Shown in pieces: positions 25,022 through 34,739 of a stretch of 64,000 nt of DNA. The stretch's first letter is position 1. Each line of letters begins with the position of its first letter. The DNA is from Streptomyces sp. CNH099. Its GTDB lineage: Bacteria; Actinomycetota; Actinomycetes; Streptomycetales; Streptomycetaceae. The translations under genes and the position numbers were made by a program. The notes under the pieces were generated by a model. It was not told where the DNA came from, searched no databases, and worked only from the letters and a program-made list of their open reading frames with translations. The DNA lies in assembly GCA_000514715.1 (NCBI GenBank), contig AZWL01000001.1, positions 868,186 to 932,185 on the forward strand. The letters run 5' to 3'.

Positions 25022-26169
25022 TCCGGCACCCGCAGGCGGTCCGCGACGGCGAGCAGTTCGCGCCACTGGTCGGCGAGCCCGGGCGGGCCGCCGTCCGGGT
25101 CCTTGAAGAAGAACCCGAGGCCCGGCACCGGCCCCGTCATCCCGGCCTCGTGGGCGCGGGCGACGATCCGGACGAGGTCGAGGACCAGCGGCGCGGCGAG
25201 CGCGGAGTCGCAGCCCTGCCAGATGGTCTGGAGCACCATGCGGGTGCCGAGGAAGCCGTCGAAGACGACGTGGTCCCAGGCGGTCTTCCAGTCGCCGAGT
25301 GCGGGGACGTCGTCGATGTGCACCTCGCCGTCGACGCCGACGCCGAGGGAGTCGGCGAGGACGCGCTCCTTGCCGACGTTCTTGGCCGCCGCGGCGGCCG
25401 GGTCGCCGGCGAGGTTGGCGCCGTCGCCGCCGCCGAGGAGGTTGGTGCCGGACCAGGCGCGTACCTCCAGCGCCCGCTGCAGGAACATCGGCGCCAGCAC
25501 CGAACGCAGCAGCGTCTGCCCGGTCTTGCCGTCGCGCCCGGCGTAGGGCACGCCGGCGGCGGCGGCCTGCTCGTGCAGCCGCGGGTGGTGCAGGCCGGTG
25601 GAGGGGGTGAAGTTCACGTACGCGCAGCCGGCCCTGAGGGCGGCCGCGGCGTAGCAGGACGAGGCGGGCAGCGCGTCGTCCGCGGCGACCGGCTCGGTGG
25701 AGGCGACGTTGACGACGACGACGCGGGCGAGGTTGCGGCGGCGGGCGAAGTCGGCGATGTCGGCGGCGTACGAGGAGATCAGCGACTCCTCGTCGTACGG
25801 CTCGCCGGGCGCCGGCCCGCCGTTGCGTATCTCCTCGTCGGCGGCGGCGAGTTCGGCGCCGACGGCGGCGGGCAGCCCGTGCGGGAGCACGCCGCCGGCG
25901 GCGAGTTCCTCCGCGCGCTTGGGCAGGGGGGTGCTGGCCACGTCGTGGCCGCCGAAGACCAGCCGGCCCGGGGCCGGCAGCCCGCAGCCGGCGAAGGGCG
26001 GGGTCTCGGTGACCAGGCCGGCGGCGGGGTGGAGTCCGGCGGCCAGCGCGGCGCAGCCGGTGATCACGGTCGTGGCGACGGAGCCGCGGGCGCCGACGAG
26101 CCAGACGCCGGTATCGGGGGTCACCGGGTTCGCCGGTCTCGGCAGGGTGTCTTGTGGATTGACCGTCAC
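25018..26169 (-). CDS. Inositol-3-phosphate synthase family protein
   Basis: A 383-residue protein of the myo-inositol-1-phosphate synthase family, which converts glucose 6-phosphate to inositol 3-phosphate with NAD. The nucleotide loop is GVWLVGARGSVATT. Family segments include VVNVASTEP, YVNFTPSTG, YAGRDGKTGQTLL and WSGTNLLGGGDG, then KERVLADSLG and WDHVVFDGFLG. It is the first gene of the minus-strand operon and overlaps the prenyltransferase gene by 4 nt. Ino1-type enzymes recur in actinobacterial ebo-like loci, so an inositol or related cyclitol phosphate may be the acceptor or head group of the pathway (inference). Confidence 0.88.
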   Translation of the reverse strand: MTVNPQDTLPRPANPVTPDTGVWLVGARGSVATTVITGCAALAAGLHPAAGLVTETPPFAGCGLPAPGRLVFGGHDVASTPLPKRAEELAAGGVLPHGLPAAVGAELAAADEEIRNGGPAPGEPYDEESLISSYAADIADFARRRNLARVVVVNVASTEPVAADDALPASSCYAAAALRAGCAYVNFTPSTGLHHPRLHEQAAAAGVPYAGRDGKTGQTLLRSVLAPMFLQRALEVRAWSGTNLLGGGDGANLAGDPAAAAAKNVGKERVLADSLGVGVDGEVHIDDVPALGDWKTAWDHVVFDGFLGTRMVLQTIWQGCDSALAAPLVLDLVRIVARAHEAGMTGPVPGLGFFFKDPDGGPPGLADQWRELLAVADRLRVPE

Positions 26170-26214
26170 GGCTGCTGCCTCCCACGTGTGTTCAGTTCAG
26201 TACACGGTGCCCGC

Positions 26215-26242
26215 GGGCGGGGGGTGTCGTGACCCCCCGCCC
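26215..26242 (-). terminator. Strong stem-loop after the ThuA/DUF1080 gene
   Basis: Perfect 11-bp arms GGGCGGGGGGT (26215-26225) and ACCCCCCGCCC (26232-26242) with loop GTCGTG. It sits 8 bp beyond the stop of the ThuA gene (26250) and insulates the ebo-type operon, whose first ATG is at 26169. Confidence 0.75.
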
Positions 26243-26249
26243 ACGGCTT

Positions 26250-27584
26250 TCACGGGAGATCCTTCACCCTGATGTTGCGGAACGACACCTGGTCGTCGTC
26301 ACCGTGGTTCTGGATCCCGATATGTCCCTCCGCAAGGCTGCGGACGGGGTCGGTGTTGGTGAAATCGTTGATCTTCACGTCGTTGAGCCAGACCTCCAGG
26401 TGCTCGCCCTCGACGCGGAGTTCGAAGGTGTTCCACTCCCCCGGCGGGTTGAGCGCCTTGTCTCGCGCGGCGATGTCGGCGGACTGGAAGCCGTAGACGG
26501 CACCGGTGGTCTTGTCCGGGGTGTCGGTGGCGTCGATCTGGATCTCGTAGCCGTTGTTCACGGCCGACCAGGGGTCGTCGGACGGCGGGAAGCCGATGAA
26601 GACGCCGGAGTTGTCGTCGCCCGCCATCATCCAGTCGAGCTTCAGGGAGTACGAGGTGAACTTCATGGCCTCGTACCAGAGCATGCCCATGCCGCCTTCC
26701 GAGGTCAGAATGCCGTCCTCCAGGCGGAACGATCCCGGTCCGGCCTGCTTCCACCCCTCCGTGGAGGTGCCGTCGAAGATCGGAGTGTAGTCGGTTTCAC
26801 CAGAGCCGCAGTCCGACTCGGCGACCCCGGCTGCGTACAGGATGCCGCCGAGCAGATGCATGCGGAACTGCGGCTCCGCGAAGGACTCCTTCGTGTGCCC
26901 GCCGCCGGTGTAGAAGGCCCGGCCGCCCTCGTACGTCTGGTACCAGGCGATGGGGTGGTCCTCGCCCATGTTGCCGCCGCCGTACGAGTCCTCGTCGAGG
27001 GTGGCCAGGACGTGCACCTGTCCGCGCGGGTTGGTGCGGTAGTTGTACCACTCGTCGATGCGTACCCACTCGGCGTCCAGGTGGGCCGTGGCGGGGTGGT
27101 TGCGGTCCTCGACCTTGACCGTCGCCTGCGGGGTCCCCGGCGGGTGCGAGTCAAAGTACGCGCCGACCAGGCCGCCGTAGAACGGCCAGTCGTACTCGGT
27201 GTCGGCGGCCGCGTGGACGCCGACGTAGCCGCCCCCGTCGCGCACGTAGTCCTCGAAGGCGCGCTGCTGGGCGCCGTTGAGGACGTCGCCGGTGGTGGAG
27301 AGGAAGACGACGGCGTTGTACTGCTGGAGGTGGCCCGGCGTGAACGCGCCGGAGTCCTCGGTGGCGTCGACGGTGAAGCCGTTGTCGGCGCCGAGTTGCC
27401 GGATGGCCGCGATGCCGTCCGGGATGGAGTCGTGGCGGAAACCCGCTGTCTTGGAGAAGACGAGGATGCGCTCGCCGTCGCGCTTCTTCGCGGGCCGTTC
27501 TGCGCGGGCGACGGACGGGTTGATGGCCACTGCGCCGATCACCGCGGCCGCCGCGCCGATCACCGATCGCCTGGAAGCTGTCAT
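26250..27584 (-). CDS. Secreted ThuA - DUF1080 (3-keto-disaccharide hydrolase-like) protein
   Basis: A 444-residue exported protein. The N-terminus MTASRRSVIGAAAAVIGAVA followed by ARA is a Tat-like signal. Residues about 40-240 form a ThuA domain (RILVFSKTAGFRHDSIPDG, GYVGVHAAADTEYDWPFY, YTGGGHTKESF). Residues about 258-444 form a DUF1080/PF06439 concanavalin-like domain (DYTPIFDGTSTEGWKQAG, NNGYEIQIDATD, YGFQSADIAARDKALNPPGEW with Glu/Trp near the active site, SFRNIRVKDLP). DUF1080 enzymes hydrolyse 3-keto-glycosides; ThuA is a glutamine-amidotransferase-like fold linked to trehalose and related sugars. A CAAGGAGCG site precedes the ATG. Bounded by terminators, it is probably transcribed on its own. 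Confidence 0.88.
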   Translation of the reverse strand: MTASRRSVIGAAAAVIGAVAINPSVARAERPAKKRDGERILVFSKTAGFRHDSIPDGIAAIRQLGADNGFTVDATEDSGAFTPGHLQQYNAVVFLSTTGDVLNGAQQRAFEDYVRDGGGYVGVHAAADTEYDWPFYGGLVGAYFDSHPPGTPQATVKVEDRNHPATAHLDAEWVRIDEWYNYRTNPRGQVHVLATLDEDSYGGGNMGEDHPIAWYQTYEGGRAFYTGGGHTKESFAEPQFRMHLLGGILYAAGVAESDCGSGETDYTPIFDGTSTEGWKQAGPGSFRLEDGILTSEGGMGMLWYEAMKFTSYSLKLDWMMAGDDNSGVFIGFPPSDDPWSAVNNGYEIQIDATDTPDKTTGAVYGFQSADIAARDKALNPPGEWNTFELRVEGEHLEVWLNDVKINDFTNTDPVRSLAEGHIGIQNHGDDDQVSFRNIRVKDLP

Positions 27585-27611
27585 CTCGGATCGCTCCTTG
27601 AGTATGAGGGA

Positions 27612-27641
27612 GGCCCCGCCGGCGTGGGGTCCGGCGGGGCC
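27612..27641 (-). terminator. Stem-loop after the sorbosone-dehydrogenase-like gene
   Basis: Perfect 11-bp arms GGCCCCGCCGG (27612-27622) and CCGGCGGGGCC (27631-27641), 8-nt loop, directly past the stop at 27649. Confidence 0.7.
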
Positions 27642-27648
27642 CGGCTTG

Positions 27649-30102
27649 TCAGCCTGTGGTGAGGGTGAAGTCGTCCACGTCGTACAGCGCACCCGTGCCG
27701 CTGCCGGCGAAGACGAGGTAGAGCGCGGTGGTGCCGTCCGGGGCGCCCGACAGGGGGGCCGTGACGTCCTGGAACGTGTCCCATCCGCCGGTGACCGGCA
27801 CCTCGGTGGAGCCGAGGAGCGTCCCGTCGGGGGCGCCCGCACGCACTTCGAGGGTGCCGCCGCTGCCGGCGGAGGAGATCCGGGCAGTCATCCGGGTGGC
27901 GTCCGACAGCACCCAGGGTTCGAAGGCGATCCAGTCGCCGGCGTTGATCTCGCCGACCGTCCTGCCGCCGTGGGCCGCCGGCTTGTTCTGCGGCGCGACG
28001 CCCCGGGAGCTGTCGTAGTGCTCGGCCTGGCGGTGCCGGGGCTGCAGCTTGGCCTGGTCGGTCCCGGTCAGGGCGCCCTGGCCGCCGCCTCCGCCGTCGG
28101 TGTACGTGGCGGTGAGGCCGCCGTAGAGGTCGGCGTCGGGGTCGTGCTCGCCGTCGGCGGCGGTCTTCAGGGTGCCGCTGCAGCCGTGGACGGCGGTCAG
28201 CTCGTGGCCGTGGGAGTCGTGGCCGAGGAGGTAGGCGACCCGGACCTCGGAGCAGTCGACGGTCCCGTCCTCCGGGTCGGTGACGGTGACCTCGAAGGGC
28301 ACGTCGTCGCCGAAGGAGAAGGACTGGCCGTCCCGCGGCAGGTCCAGGGTCACGGTGGGCGCGGTGTTGCCGACGGTGATCTGCACGTTGGCGCTGCCGG
28401 TGCGGCCGTCGGGGTCGGTGGCGGTGAGGGTGACGCGGTAGGTGCCGTTCTCGGCGTACGTGTGCGCGGGGTGGGGCTGGTCGGAGGTGGCGCCGTCGCC
28501 GAAGTCCCAGGCGTACGTCAGCTCGGTGCCGTCGGGGTCGGTGGTGCCGTCGGAGGAGAACCGGACGGCCAGGGGGGCCTGCCCGGAGGTGACGTCGGCG
28601 GCGGCCTCGGCGACCGGGGAGGCGCCGCCGGTCATGTTCTCGATGCGGTAGAGGGCGGAGTTCTCGTCGCCGCCGAAGTAGCCGGTGCCGTAGTCGAGGA
28701 CGTAGAGGGCGCCGTCGGGGCCGAAGTCCATGTCCATCACCTGGGTGCCGGTCCAGGGGAAGTCGTTGATGGACCGGACCCCGCCGGAGCCGTCGCCCGT
28801 GATGTTCTTGATCCACTGGCGGCCGAACTCGCCGGCGAAGAAGTCGCCCTCGTACGCGTCGGGGAAGGCGACGGCGGAGCCGGGGTCGACCTCGTCCCGG
28901 CGGTAGACCGGGCCGGCCATCGGGGACTCGGAGCCGCCGCCGAACTCGGGGACGGAGTCGCCGTCGTAGGGAATCCAGGCGGGCTGGGCGGGGGGCAGCT
29001 CGGTCAGGCCGGTGTTGTGCGGCGAGTCGTTGACGGGAGCGCCGCAGTCGAACGCGCCGCCGGAGGTCTCCGAGGCGAAGTCGTAGTCGACGTAGGCGTC
29101 GCCCGCGCCGGTGCAGTACGGCCAGCCGAAGTTCCCGGGCTCGGTGATCCGGTTGAACTCGACCTGGCCGCCGGGGCCGCGGCTGTCGCTCGCAGCGCCC
29201 GCGTCGGGGCCGTAGTCGCCGAGGTAGACGGTACCGGTGGCCTTGTCGACGCTCATCCGGAACGGGTTGCGGAAGCCCATCGCGTAGATCTCGGGCCGGG
29301 TCCTTTCGGTGCCGGGCGCGAAGAGGTTGCCGGCCGGGATGTCGTACGAGCCGTCGGCGTTGACCTTGATCCGCAGCACCTTGCCGCGCAGGTCGTCGGT
29401 GTTGGCGGCGGACCGCTGGGCGTCGAACGCCGGGTTGCGGTCGGCCCGTTCGTCGATGGGCGTGTAGCCGTCGGAGGCGAAGGGGTTGGTGTCGTCACCG
29501 GTGGACAGGTACAGGTTGCCCTCGGCGTCGAAGTCGATGTCGCCGCCGACGTGGCAGCACAGGCCCCGGGAGGCCGGCACGTCGAGGATCCCCTGCTCGC
29601 TGCCCCGGTCCAGGGTGCCGTCCTCGTTCAGCACGAAGCGGGACAGCCGGTTCACCCCGTCGAAGGGCTCGAAGTCGGCGGGGGTGCCCGTCTCGGGGGC
29701 GCCGCCCCCGGGGGTGTCGAGGGGCGGTGCGTAGTAGAGGTAGATGAAGCGGTTCTGCTCGAATCCGGGGTCGACGCCGACGCCCTGCAGCCCCTCCTCG
29801 TCGTTGGCGTACACCTCCAGCTTGCCGGCGACCTTCGTCGTACCGGCGGCGTCCGTCAGCCGCAGCGTGCCGTCGCGCGAGGTGTGCAGGACCGCGCGGT
29901 CGGGCAGCACGGCCATGGTCATGGGCTCGCCCGTCTCGGGCTCGCCCTTAGCCAGCGTCACCTGCTGGAACTCCGCGGCGGCGGGGCCGTCGTGGCCGGG
30001 CTGCGCGGACCCGCTGGCGGACGTGCCCAGCACGACGGCGGGGACGGCCAGCAAGGCGGCCGCCGCCGTCGCGACGGTTCTCCGGACTCTTCTGGTGCGC
30101 AC
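27649..30102 (-). CDS. Secreted PQQ-type sugar (sorbosone) dehydrogenase with PKD and CBM domains
   Basis: An 817-residue secreted protein. The signal peptide is 1-33 (RRTVATAAAALLAVPAVVL…SAQ). A six-bladed sorbosone/soluble glucose dehydrogenase domain spans about 45-480 (YANDEEGLQGVGVDPGFE, LCCHVGGDIDFDAEGNLYLS, EIYAMGFRNPFRMS, GNFGWPYC, DMDFGPDGALYVLDYG). A PKD domain covers about 487-575 (AWDFGDGATSDQPHPAHTY), an Ig-like stretch follows, and a CBM6-like domain begins near 690 (INAGDWIAFEPW…YDVDDFTL). It probably oxidises a sugar outside the cell while bound to polysaccharide. GTG start with GGCAGGAGAG upstream. Terminators on both sides make it a single-gene unit in the carbohydrate locus. 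Confidence 0.85.
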   Translation of the reverse strand: MRTRRVRRTVATAAAALLAVPAVVLGTSASGSAQPGHDGPAAAEFQQVTLAKGEPETGEPMTMAVLPDRAVLHTSRDGTLRLTDAAGTTKVAGKLEVYANDEEGLQGVGVDPGFEQNRFIYLYYAPPLDTPGGGAPETGTPADFEPFDGVNRLSRFVLNEDGTLDRGSEQGILDVPASRGLCCHVGGDIDFDAEGNLYLSTGDDTNPFASDGYTPIDERADRNPAFDAQRSAANTDDLRGKVLRIKVNADGSYDIPAGNLFAPGTERTRPEIYAMGFRNPFRMSVDKATGTVYLGDYGPDAGAASDSRGPGGQVEFNRITEPGNFGWPYCTGAGDAYVDYDFASETSGGAFDCGAPVNDSPHNTGLTELPPAQPAWIPYDGDSVPEFGGGSESPMAGPVYRRDEVDPGSAVAFPDAYEGDFFAGEFGRQWIKNITGDGSGGVRSINDFPWTGTQVMDMDFGPDGALYVLDYGTGYFGGDENSALYRIENMTGGASPVAEAAADVTSGQAPLAVRFSSDGTTDPDGTELTYAWDFGDGATSDQPHPAHTYAENGTYRVTLTATDPDGRTGSANVQITVGNTAPTVTLDLPRDGQSFSFGDDVPFEVTVTDPEDGTVDCSEVRVAYLLGHDSHGHELTAVHGCSGTLKTAADGEHDPDADLYGGLTATYTDGGGGGQGALTGTDQAKLQPRHRQAEHYDSSRGVAPQNKPAAHGGRTVGEINAGDWIAFEPWVLSDATRMTARISSAGSGGTLEVRAGAPDGTLLGSTEVPVTGGWDTFQDVTAPLSGAPDGTTALYLVFAGSGTGALYDVDDFTLTTG

Positions 30103-30146
30103 CTGATCTCTCCTGCCGAGAGTGGGGGGTTTATGTCAGGGACATC

Positions 30147-30196
30147 ACAGGAACGTAACCGCCTTTTGCAGCATAGAGAAGTCCTTTGACAGGAAC
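30147..30196. promoter_or_regulatory. Direct ACAGGAAC repeats in the dehydrogenase control region
   Basis: ACAGGAAC occurs at 30147-30154 and again at 30189-30196, 42 nt (four helical turns) apart, in the AT-richer gap upstream of the GTG at 30102. It is a possible regulator site; ROK-type repressors often use repeated half-sites, but no direct evidence links it to the ROK gene here. Confidence 0.3.
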
Positions 30197-30251
30197 TTCA
30201 GTTATCTTCATCCTTGATGGGGACAAAGTGCTCTCCAGACATGCCGGAGCG

Positions 30252-30275
30252 GCCCGGCGGCAGCAGCCGCCGGGC
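30252..30275 (-). terminator. Perfect stem-loop after the importer operon
   Basis: 10-bp arms GCCCGGCGGC (30252-30261) and GCCGCCGGGC (30266-30275) with loop AGCA, 24 bp past the stop of the isomerase gene (30299). It marks the end of the ABC importer/dehydrogenase/isomerase operon. Confidence 0.75.
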
Positions 30276-30298
30276 TCCACTCCCCGCCGTGACGGCGG

Positions 30299-31300
<1,002 letters not shown>

Positions 31301-31358
31301 CGTGCGCTGCCTCTTTCTCCGGAGTGCCTCCGGGGGTGATCGGCTGATCCGGGTCGGG

Positions 31359-32561
31359 TCAGGCCTCGTCGGACTGGGCTACGGGCGTGAAGACCGCGTT
31401 CTTCTCCGCGCTCTCCTCCACGGCCGCCAGCACCCGCTGCACCTGCAGCCCGTCCGCGAAGGACGGCGCGGGCTGCGCGCCGGCGGCGATGGCGTGGACG
31501 AGGTCGCGGACCTGGTGGACGAAGGTGTGCTCGTACCCGAGCCCGTGGCCCGGCGGCCACCACGCCTCCAGGTACGGGTGCTCCGGCTCGGTGACCAGGA
31601 TGCGGCGGAAGCCCGCGGTCTCGGCCGGCTCCGCGTGGTCGTGGAACTCCAGCTCGTTGAGCCGCTCCAGGTCGAAGGCGAGCGAGCCCGCCTCGCCGTT
31701 CAGCTCCACCGACAGGGCGTTCTTGCGGCCCGACGCCATCCGGCTGACCTCGAAGGAGGCCAGCGCCCCGGAGGACGTCCGGCCGGTGAACAGGGCCGCG
31801 TCGTCCACCGTGACCGGGCCGCGCTCGCCGCCGCCGGCCGCCGCGCCGGAGAGCCCGGCCGCCGCCGACGGCAGCGGGCGCTCCTTGACGAACGTCTCGG
31901 TCTGCGCCGAGACGCCCACCAGCGGCTCGCCGGTGAGGAACTGGGCCAGGTCGACGATGTGCGCGCCGAGGTCGCCGAGCGCCCCGGAGCCCGCCTTCTC
32001 CCGCTGCATCCGCCAGGCGAGCGGGAACTCCGGGTCGACGAGCCAGTCCTGCAGGTACGTCACACGCACGTGCCGCAGCGCACCCAACCGGCCGCGGGCG
32101 ATCAGCTCCCGCGCGTACGCCAGGGCCGGCACCCGGCGGTAGTTGAACCCGACCATGGCCAGCTGGCCGCGCTCCCGCGCCCGGGCCGCCGCGTCGGCCA
32201 TCGCCTCGGCCTCGGCGACGGTGTTGGCGAGCGGCTTCTCGCACAGCACGTGCTTGCCCGCCTCCAGCGCGGCGACGGCGATCTCCGCGTGGCTGTCGCC
32301 CGGCGTGCACACGTCGACGAGCTGCACGTCGTCCCGGGTGATGAGCCGGCGCCAGTCGGTCTCCGTGGCGGCCCAGCCCAGCTTGCGGGCCGCGGTGGCC
32401 ACCTTGTCCTCGTCGCGGCCGCAGACCGCGGCCATGACGGGGTGCAGCGGAAGGTCGAAGACCCGGGCGGCGGTACGCCAGCCCTGCGAGTGGGCCGCCC
32501 CCATGAACGCGTAGCCGACCATGCCGACGCCCAGCGCGGGTGCGGTCGTGTCGTGGGACAT
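31359..32561 (-). CDS. Gfo/Idh/MocA-family NAD(P)-dependent dehydrogenase
   Basis: A 400-residue oxidoreductase. The Rossmann start is [19 protein letters not shown], the dinucleotide-domain end has [18 protein letters not shown] followed by the catalytic-lysine motif [11 protein letters not shown], and the C-terminal domain includes [29 protein letters not shown] and [15 protein letters not shown]. These enzymes oxidise or reduce the hydroxyl or keto group of sugars and inositols (glucose-fructose oxidoreductase, inositol dehydrogenase). CAAGGAG lies before the ATG. It stands between the importer genes and the isomerase, so it should act on the imported sugar, perhaps a 3-keto sugar. Confidence 0.92.
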   Translation of the reverse strand: MSHDTTAPALGVGMVGYAFMGAAHSQGWRTAARVFDLPLHPVMAAVCGRDEDKVATAARKLGWAATETDWRRLITRDDVQLVDVCTPGDSHAEIAVAALEAGKHVLCEKPLANTVAEAEAMADAAARARERGQLAMVGFNYRRVPALAYARELIARGRLGALRHVRVTYLQDWLVDPEFPLAWRMQREKAGSGALGDLGAHIVDLAQFLTGEPLVGVSAQTETFVKERPLPSAAAGLSGAAAGGGERGPVTVDDAALFTGRTSSGALASFEVSRMASGRKNALSVELNGEAGSLAFDLERLNELEFHDHAEPAETAGFRRILVTEPEHPYLEAWWPPGHGLGYEHTFVHQVRDLVHAIAAGAQPAPSFADGLQVQRVLAAVEESAEKNAVFTPVAQSDEA

Positions 32562-32652
32562 AGAACTCCTTGTCAGTAGGCTGCTTCCGGCGCGCCGCAG
32601 TCTCTTTCCCTACTCCTTCAGGGGCGTGCGGCTCCTGGCGCTGGAATACCCG

Positions 32653-33702
32653 TCAGTTGAAGCCGGTCGGCAGGTACTGGTCGATGTTCTCCTTGCTCAC
32701 GACGGCGGAGTAGAGCGTGATCGACGCCGGGATCTCGAACTCGGCCATGCCCGAGACGCCCTTCTGCTGGCCGAGGGCGCGCGCCAGGTCGATCGCGGAG
32801 GCGGCCATCGTCGGCGGGTACAGGACGGTGGCCTTGATCACCGAGTCGTCCGCCTTGATGGAGTCCATCACCGCCTTGGAGCCGGCGCCGCCGACCATGA
32901 AGAACTCGTCGCGGCCCGACTGGTCGATGGCCCGCTTGACGCCCACGCCCTGGTCGTCGTCGTGGTTCCAGATCGCGTCGAACTCCGGCACGGCCTGCAG
33001 CAGGTCGGACATCTTGCGCTGGCCGGACTCGACGGTGAACTCGGCGGCCTGCCGGGCCACCTTCTCGACGTTGGGGTAGTTCTTCAGCGCGTCGTCGAAG
33101 CCCGCCGTGCGCTGCTGGGTCAGCTCCAGGTTGTCGAGCCCGGCCAGCTCCACGACCTTCGCGTTCTTCTTGCCCTTGAGCTGCTCGCCGATGAAGCGAC
33201 CGGCGTTCAGGCCCATGCCGTAGTTGTCGCCGCCGATCCAGCAGCGGTACGCCTGCGGGTCGTCGAAGATCCGGTCGAGGTTGACCACGGGGATGCCCGC
33301 CCGCATGGCCTTCAGCCCGGCCTGCGTCATCGCCTTGCCGTCGGCCGGCAGGATGACCAGGACGTCGACCTTCTTGTTGATCAGGGAGTCGACCTGGCCG
33401 ATCTGGGTGGCCGTGTCGTTGGACCCCTCGGTGATGTCGAGGGTGACGTCCTCGTACGTCTTCGCACGCGAGCGCGCGTTGTCGTTGATGGCGTTGAGCC
33501 AGCCGTGGTCGGCCTCGGGACCGGCGAAGCCGATGGTCACCGGCTTGCCCGGCTTGTCGTCCGAGACGTTCGCCTGCTGCTGCTGCGAGCTGTTGTCGTC
33601 GTCGCCGTCGTCATTGCTGGTGCAACTGGTCAGGAAGGCGGCCGCCGAGACACCGGCGGCGCCGAAGAGCATGTTTCTACGGCTGAAAGGCGATTCGGGC
33701 AT
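32653..33702 (-). CDS. Sugar ABC transporter substrate-binding lipoprotein (ribose/RbsB type)
   Basis: A 349-residue lipoprotein. MPESPFSRRNMLFGAAG has twin arginines and the lipobox AFLTSC follows, so it is probably a Tat-exported, lipid-anchored protein. After an Asp/Gln-rich linker the periplasmic-binding fold begins VTIGFAGPEADHGWLNAI, with VDVLVILPADGKAMT, WIGGDNYGMGLNAG and FDAIWNHDDDQGVG, typical of the ribose/galactose type I family. ATG at 33702 is chosen for the GAAGGG site; an upstream ATG at 33720 overlaps the permease stop and would add six residues. It is the third gene of the importer operon. Confidence 0.9.
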   Translation of the reverse strand: MPESPFSRRNMLFGAAGVSAAAFLTSCTSNDDGDDDNSSQQQQANVSDDKPGKPVTIGFAGPEADHGWLNAINDNARSRAKTYEDVTLDITEGSNDTATQIGQVDSLINKKVDVLVILPADGKAMTQAGLKAMRAGIPVVNLDRIFDDPQAYRCWIGGDNYGMGLNAGRFIGEQLKGKKNAKVVELAGLDNLELTQQRTAGFDDALKNYPNVEKVARQAAEFTVESGQRKMSDLLQAVPEFDAIWNHDDDQGVGVKRAIDQSGRDEFFMVGGAGSKAVMDSIKADDSVIKATVLYPPTMAASAIDLARALGQQKGVSGMAEFEIPASITLYSAVVSKENIDQYLPTGFN

Positions 33703-33716
33703 GTGGGTGCGACCCT

Positions 33717-34739
33717 TCATTGCGTCGAGGACTTGCGCGAGGTCTGGTGCTGGATGAGGACGGCGGCGACGATGATCGCCCCCTTGGCGATATCCTGGAC
33801 CGCGCTCTGTACGTTGTTGAGGGCGAACAGGTTCGTAATGGTGGTGAAGACGAGCACGCCCAGCACGGAGCCGATGATGGTGCCCCGGCCGCCGCTGAGC
33901 AGGGTGCCGCCGATGATCGCGGCGGCGATGGCGTCCAGTTCGTACAGGTTGCCGTTGGTGTTCTGGCCGGAGCCGCTGAGAGCGATGAGCATGAACGCCG
34001 CGATGCCGCAGCACAGGCCGGACAGGACGTACAGCAGCAGCCGCTGCCGCTTGACGTCGATGCCGGCGAGCCGGGCGGCCTCGGGGTTCCCGCCGACCGC
34101 CACGGTGCGGCGGCCGAAGGTGGTGCGGTTGAGCACCACCCAGCCCAGGGCGGCGACCCCGAGGAAGATGAGCACCAGCGGCGGGACGCCGAGGATGCGG
34201 TTGTCCGCCGCCATGAGGTCCAGTACCGCCTGGACCTCGACGATCTGCGTCCCGCCGTCGCTCATCTGCTCGGCGAAGCCGCGCGCGGAGGCGAGCATGG
34301 CGAGCGTGGCGATGAACGGCACCAGCTTGCCGTACGCGATGAGCACCCCGTTGACCAGCCCGCAGCCGATGCCCACGGCGACGGCGCAGAAGAGCATCCC
34401 GCCCAGGCCGTAGTCCTGGGTGGCCTGTGTCGTCGCCCAGACCGAGGCGAGGGCGACGATGGCGCCGACCGACAGGTCGATGCCGCCGCCGATGATGACC
34501 AGCGTCATGCCGATGGTGACGACGCCGATCGCCGACGACTGGACGAGGATGAGCCGGACGTTGTCGACGTCCAGGAACTGGTCGGGCTTGGTGATGGCGC
34601 CGATGGCGGCCAGGACGCCGAGGACGCCGAGCAGCGCCACCAGTCTGAGGTCCACGTGACTCTGCCAGCCCGCCGCCGGGCCGTTCCCCTTCGGCTTCTC
34701 CGGCGCCGGGGCGGGAAGCGCGTCCGATTTGCTCAACAC
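33717..34739 (-). CDS. Sugar ABC transporter permease (RbsC type)
   Basis: A 340-residue membrane protein with about ten hydrophobic helices. The RbsC-like signature reads GGGIDLSVGAIVALASV near residue 90, followed by GCGLVNGVLIAYGKLVPFIATL, and GGTLLSGGRGTIIGSVLG appears in the second half. It forms the channel with the ATPase encoded immediately upstream (TAA and GTG are adjacent at 34742-34737). Natural substrates of this family include ribose, xylose, inositol and similar sugars. Confidence 0.92.
   Translation of the reverse strand: MLSKSDALPAPAPEKPKGNGPAAGWQSHVDLRLVALLGVLGVLAAIGAITKPDQFLDVDNVRLILVQSSAIGVVTIGMTLVIIGGGIDLSVGAIVALASVWATTQATQDYGLGGMLFCAVAVGIGCGLVNGVLIAYGKLVPFIATLAMLASARGFAEQMSDGGTQIVEVQAVLDLMAADNRILGVPPLVLIFLGVAALGWVVLNRTTFGRRTVAVGGNPEAARLAGIDVKRQRLLLYVLSGLCCGIAAFMLIALSGSGQNTNGNLYELDAIAAAIIGGTLLSGGRGTIIGSVLGVLVFTTITNLFALNNVQSAVQDIAKGAIIVAAVLIQHQTSRKSSTQ

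Noticed and set aside
18116..26185. Long plus-strand open frames opposite the ebo-type operon
   Set aside because: Their translations are Gly/Arg/Val-rich with no domains, and the minus-strand genes overlap each other in operon style with clear motifs.
27649..30102. Polysaccharide-utilisation locus of Bacteroidetes type
   Set aside because: No SusC/D pair; the importer is an ABC system and the surroundings are actinobacterial.
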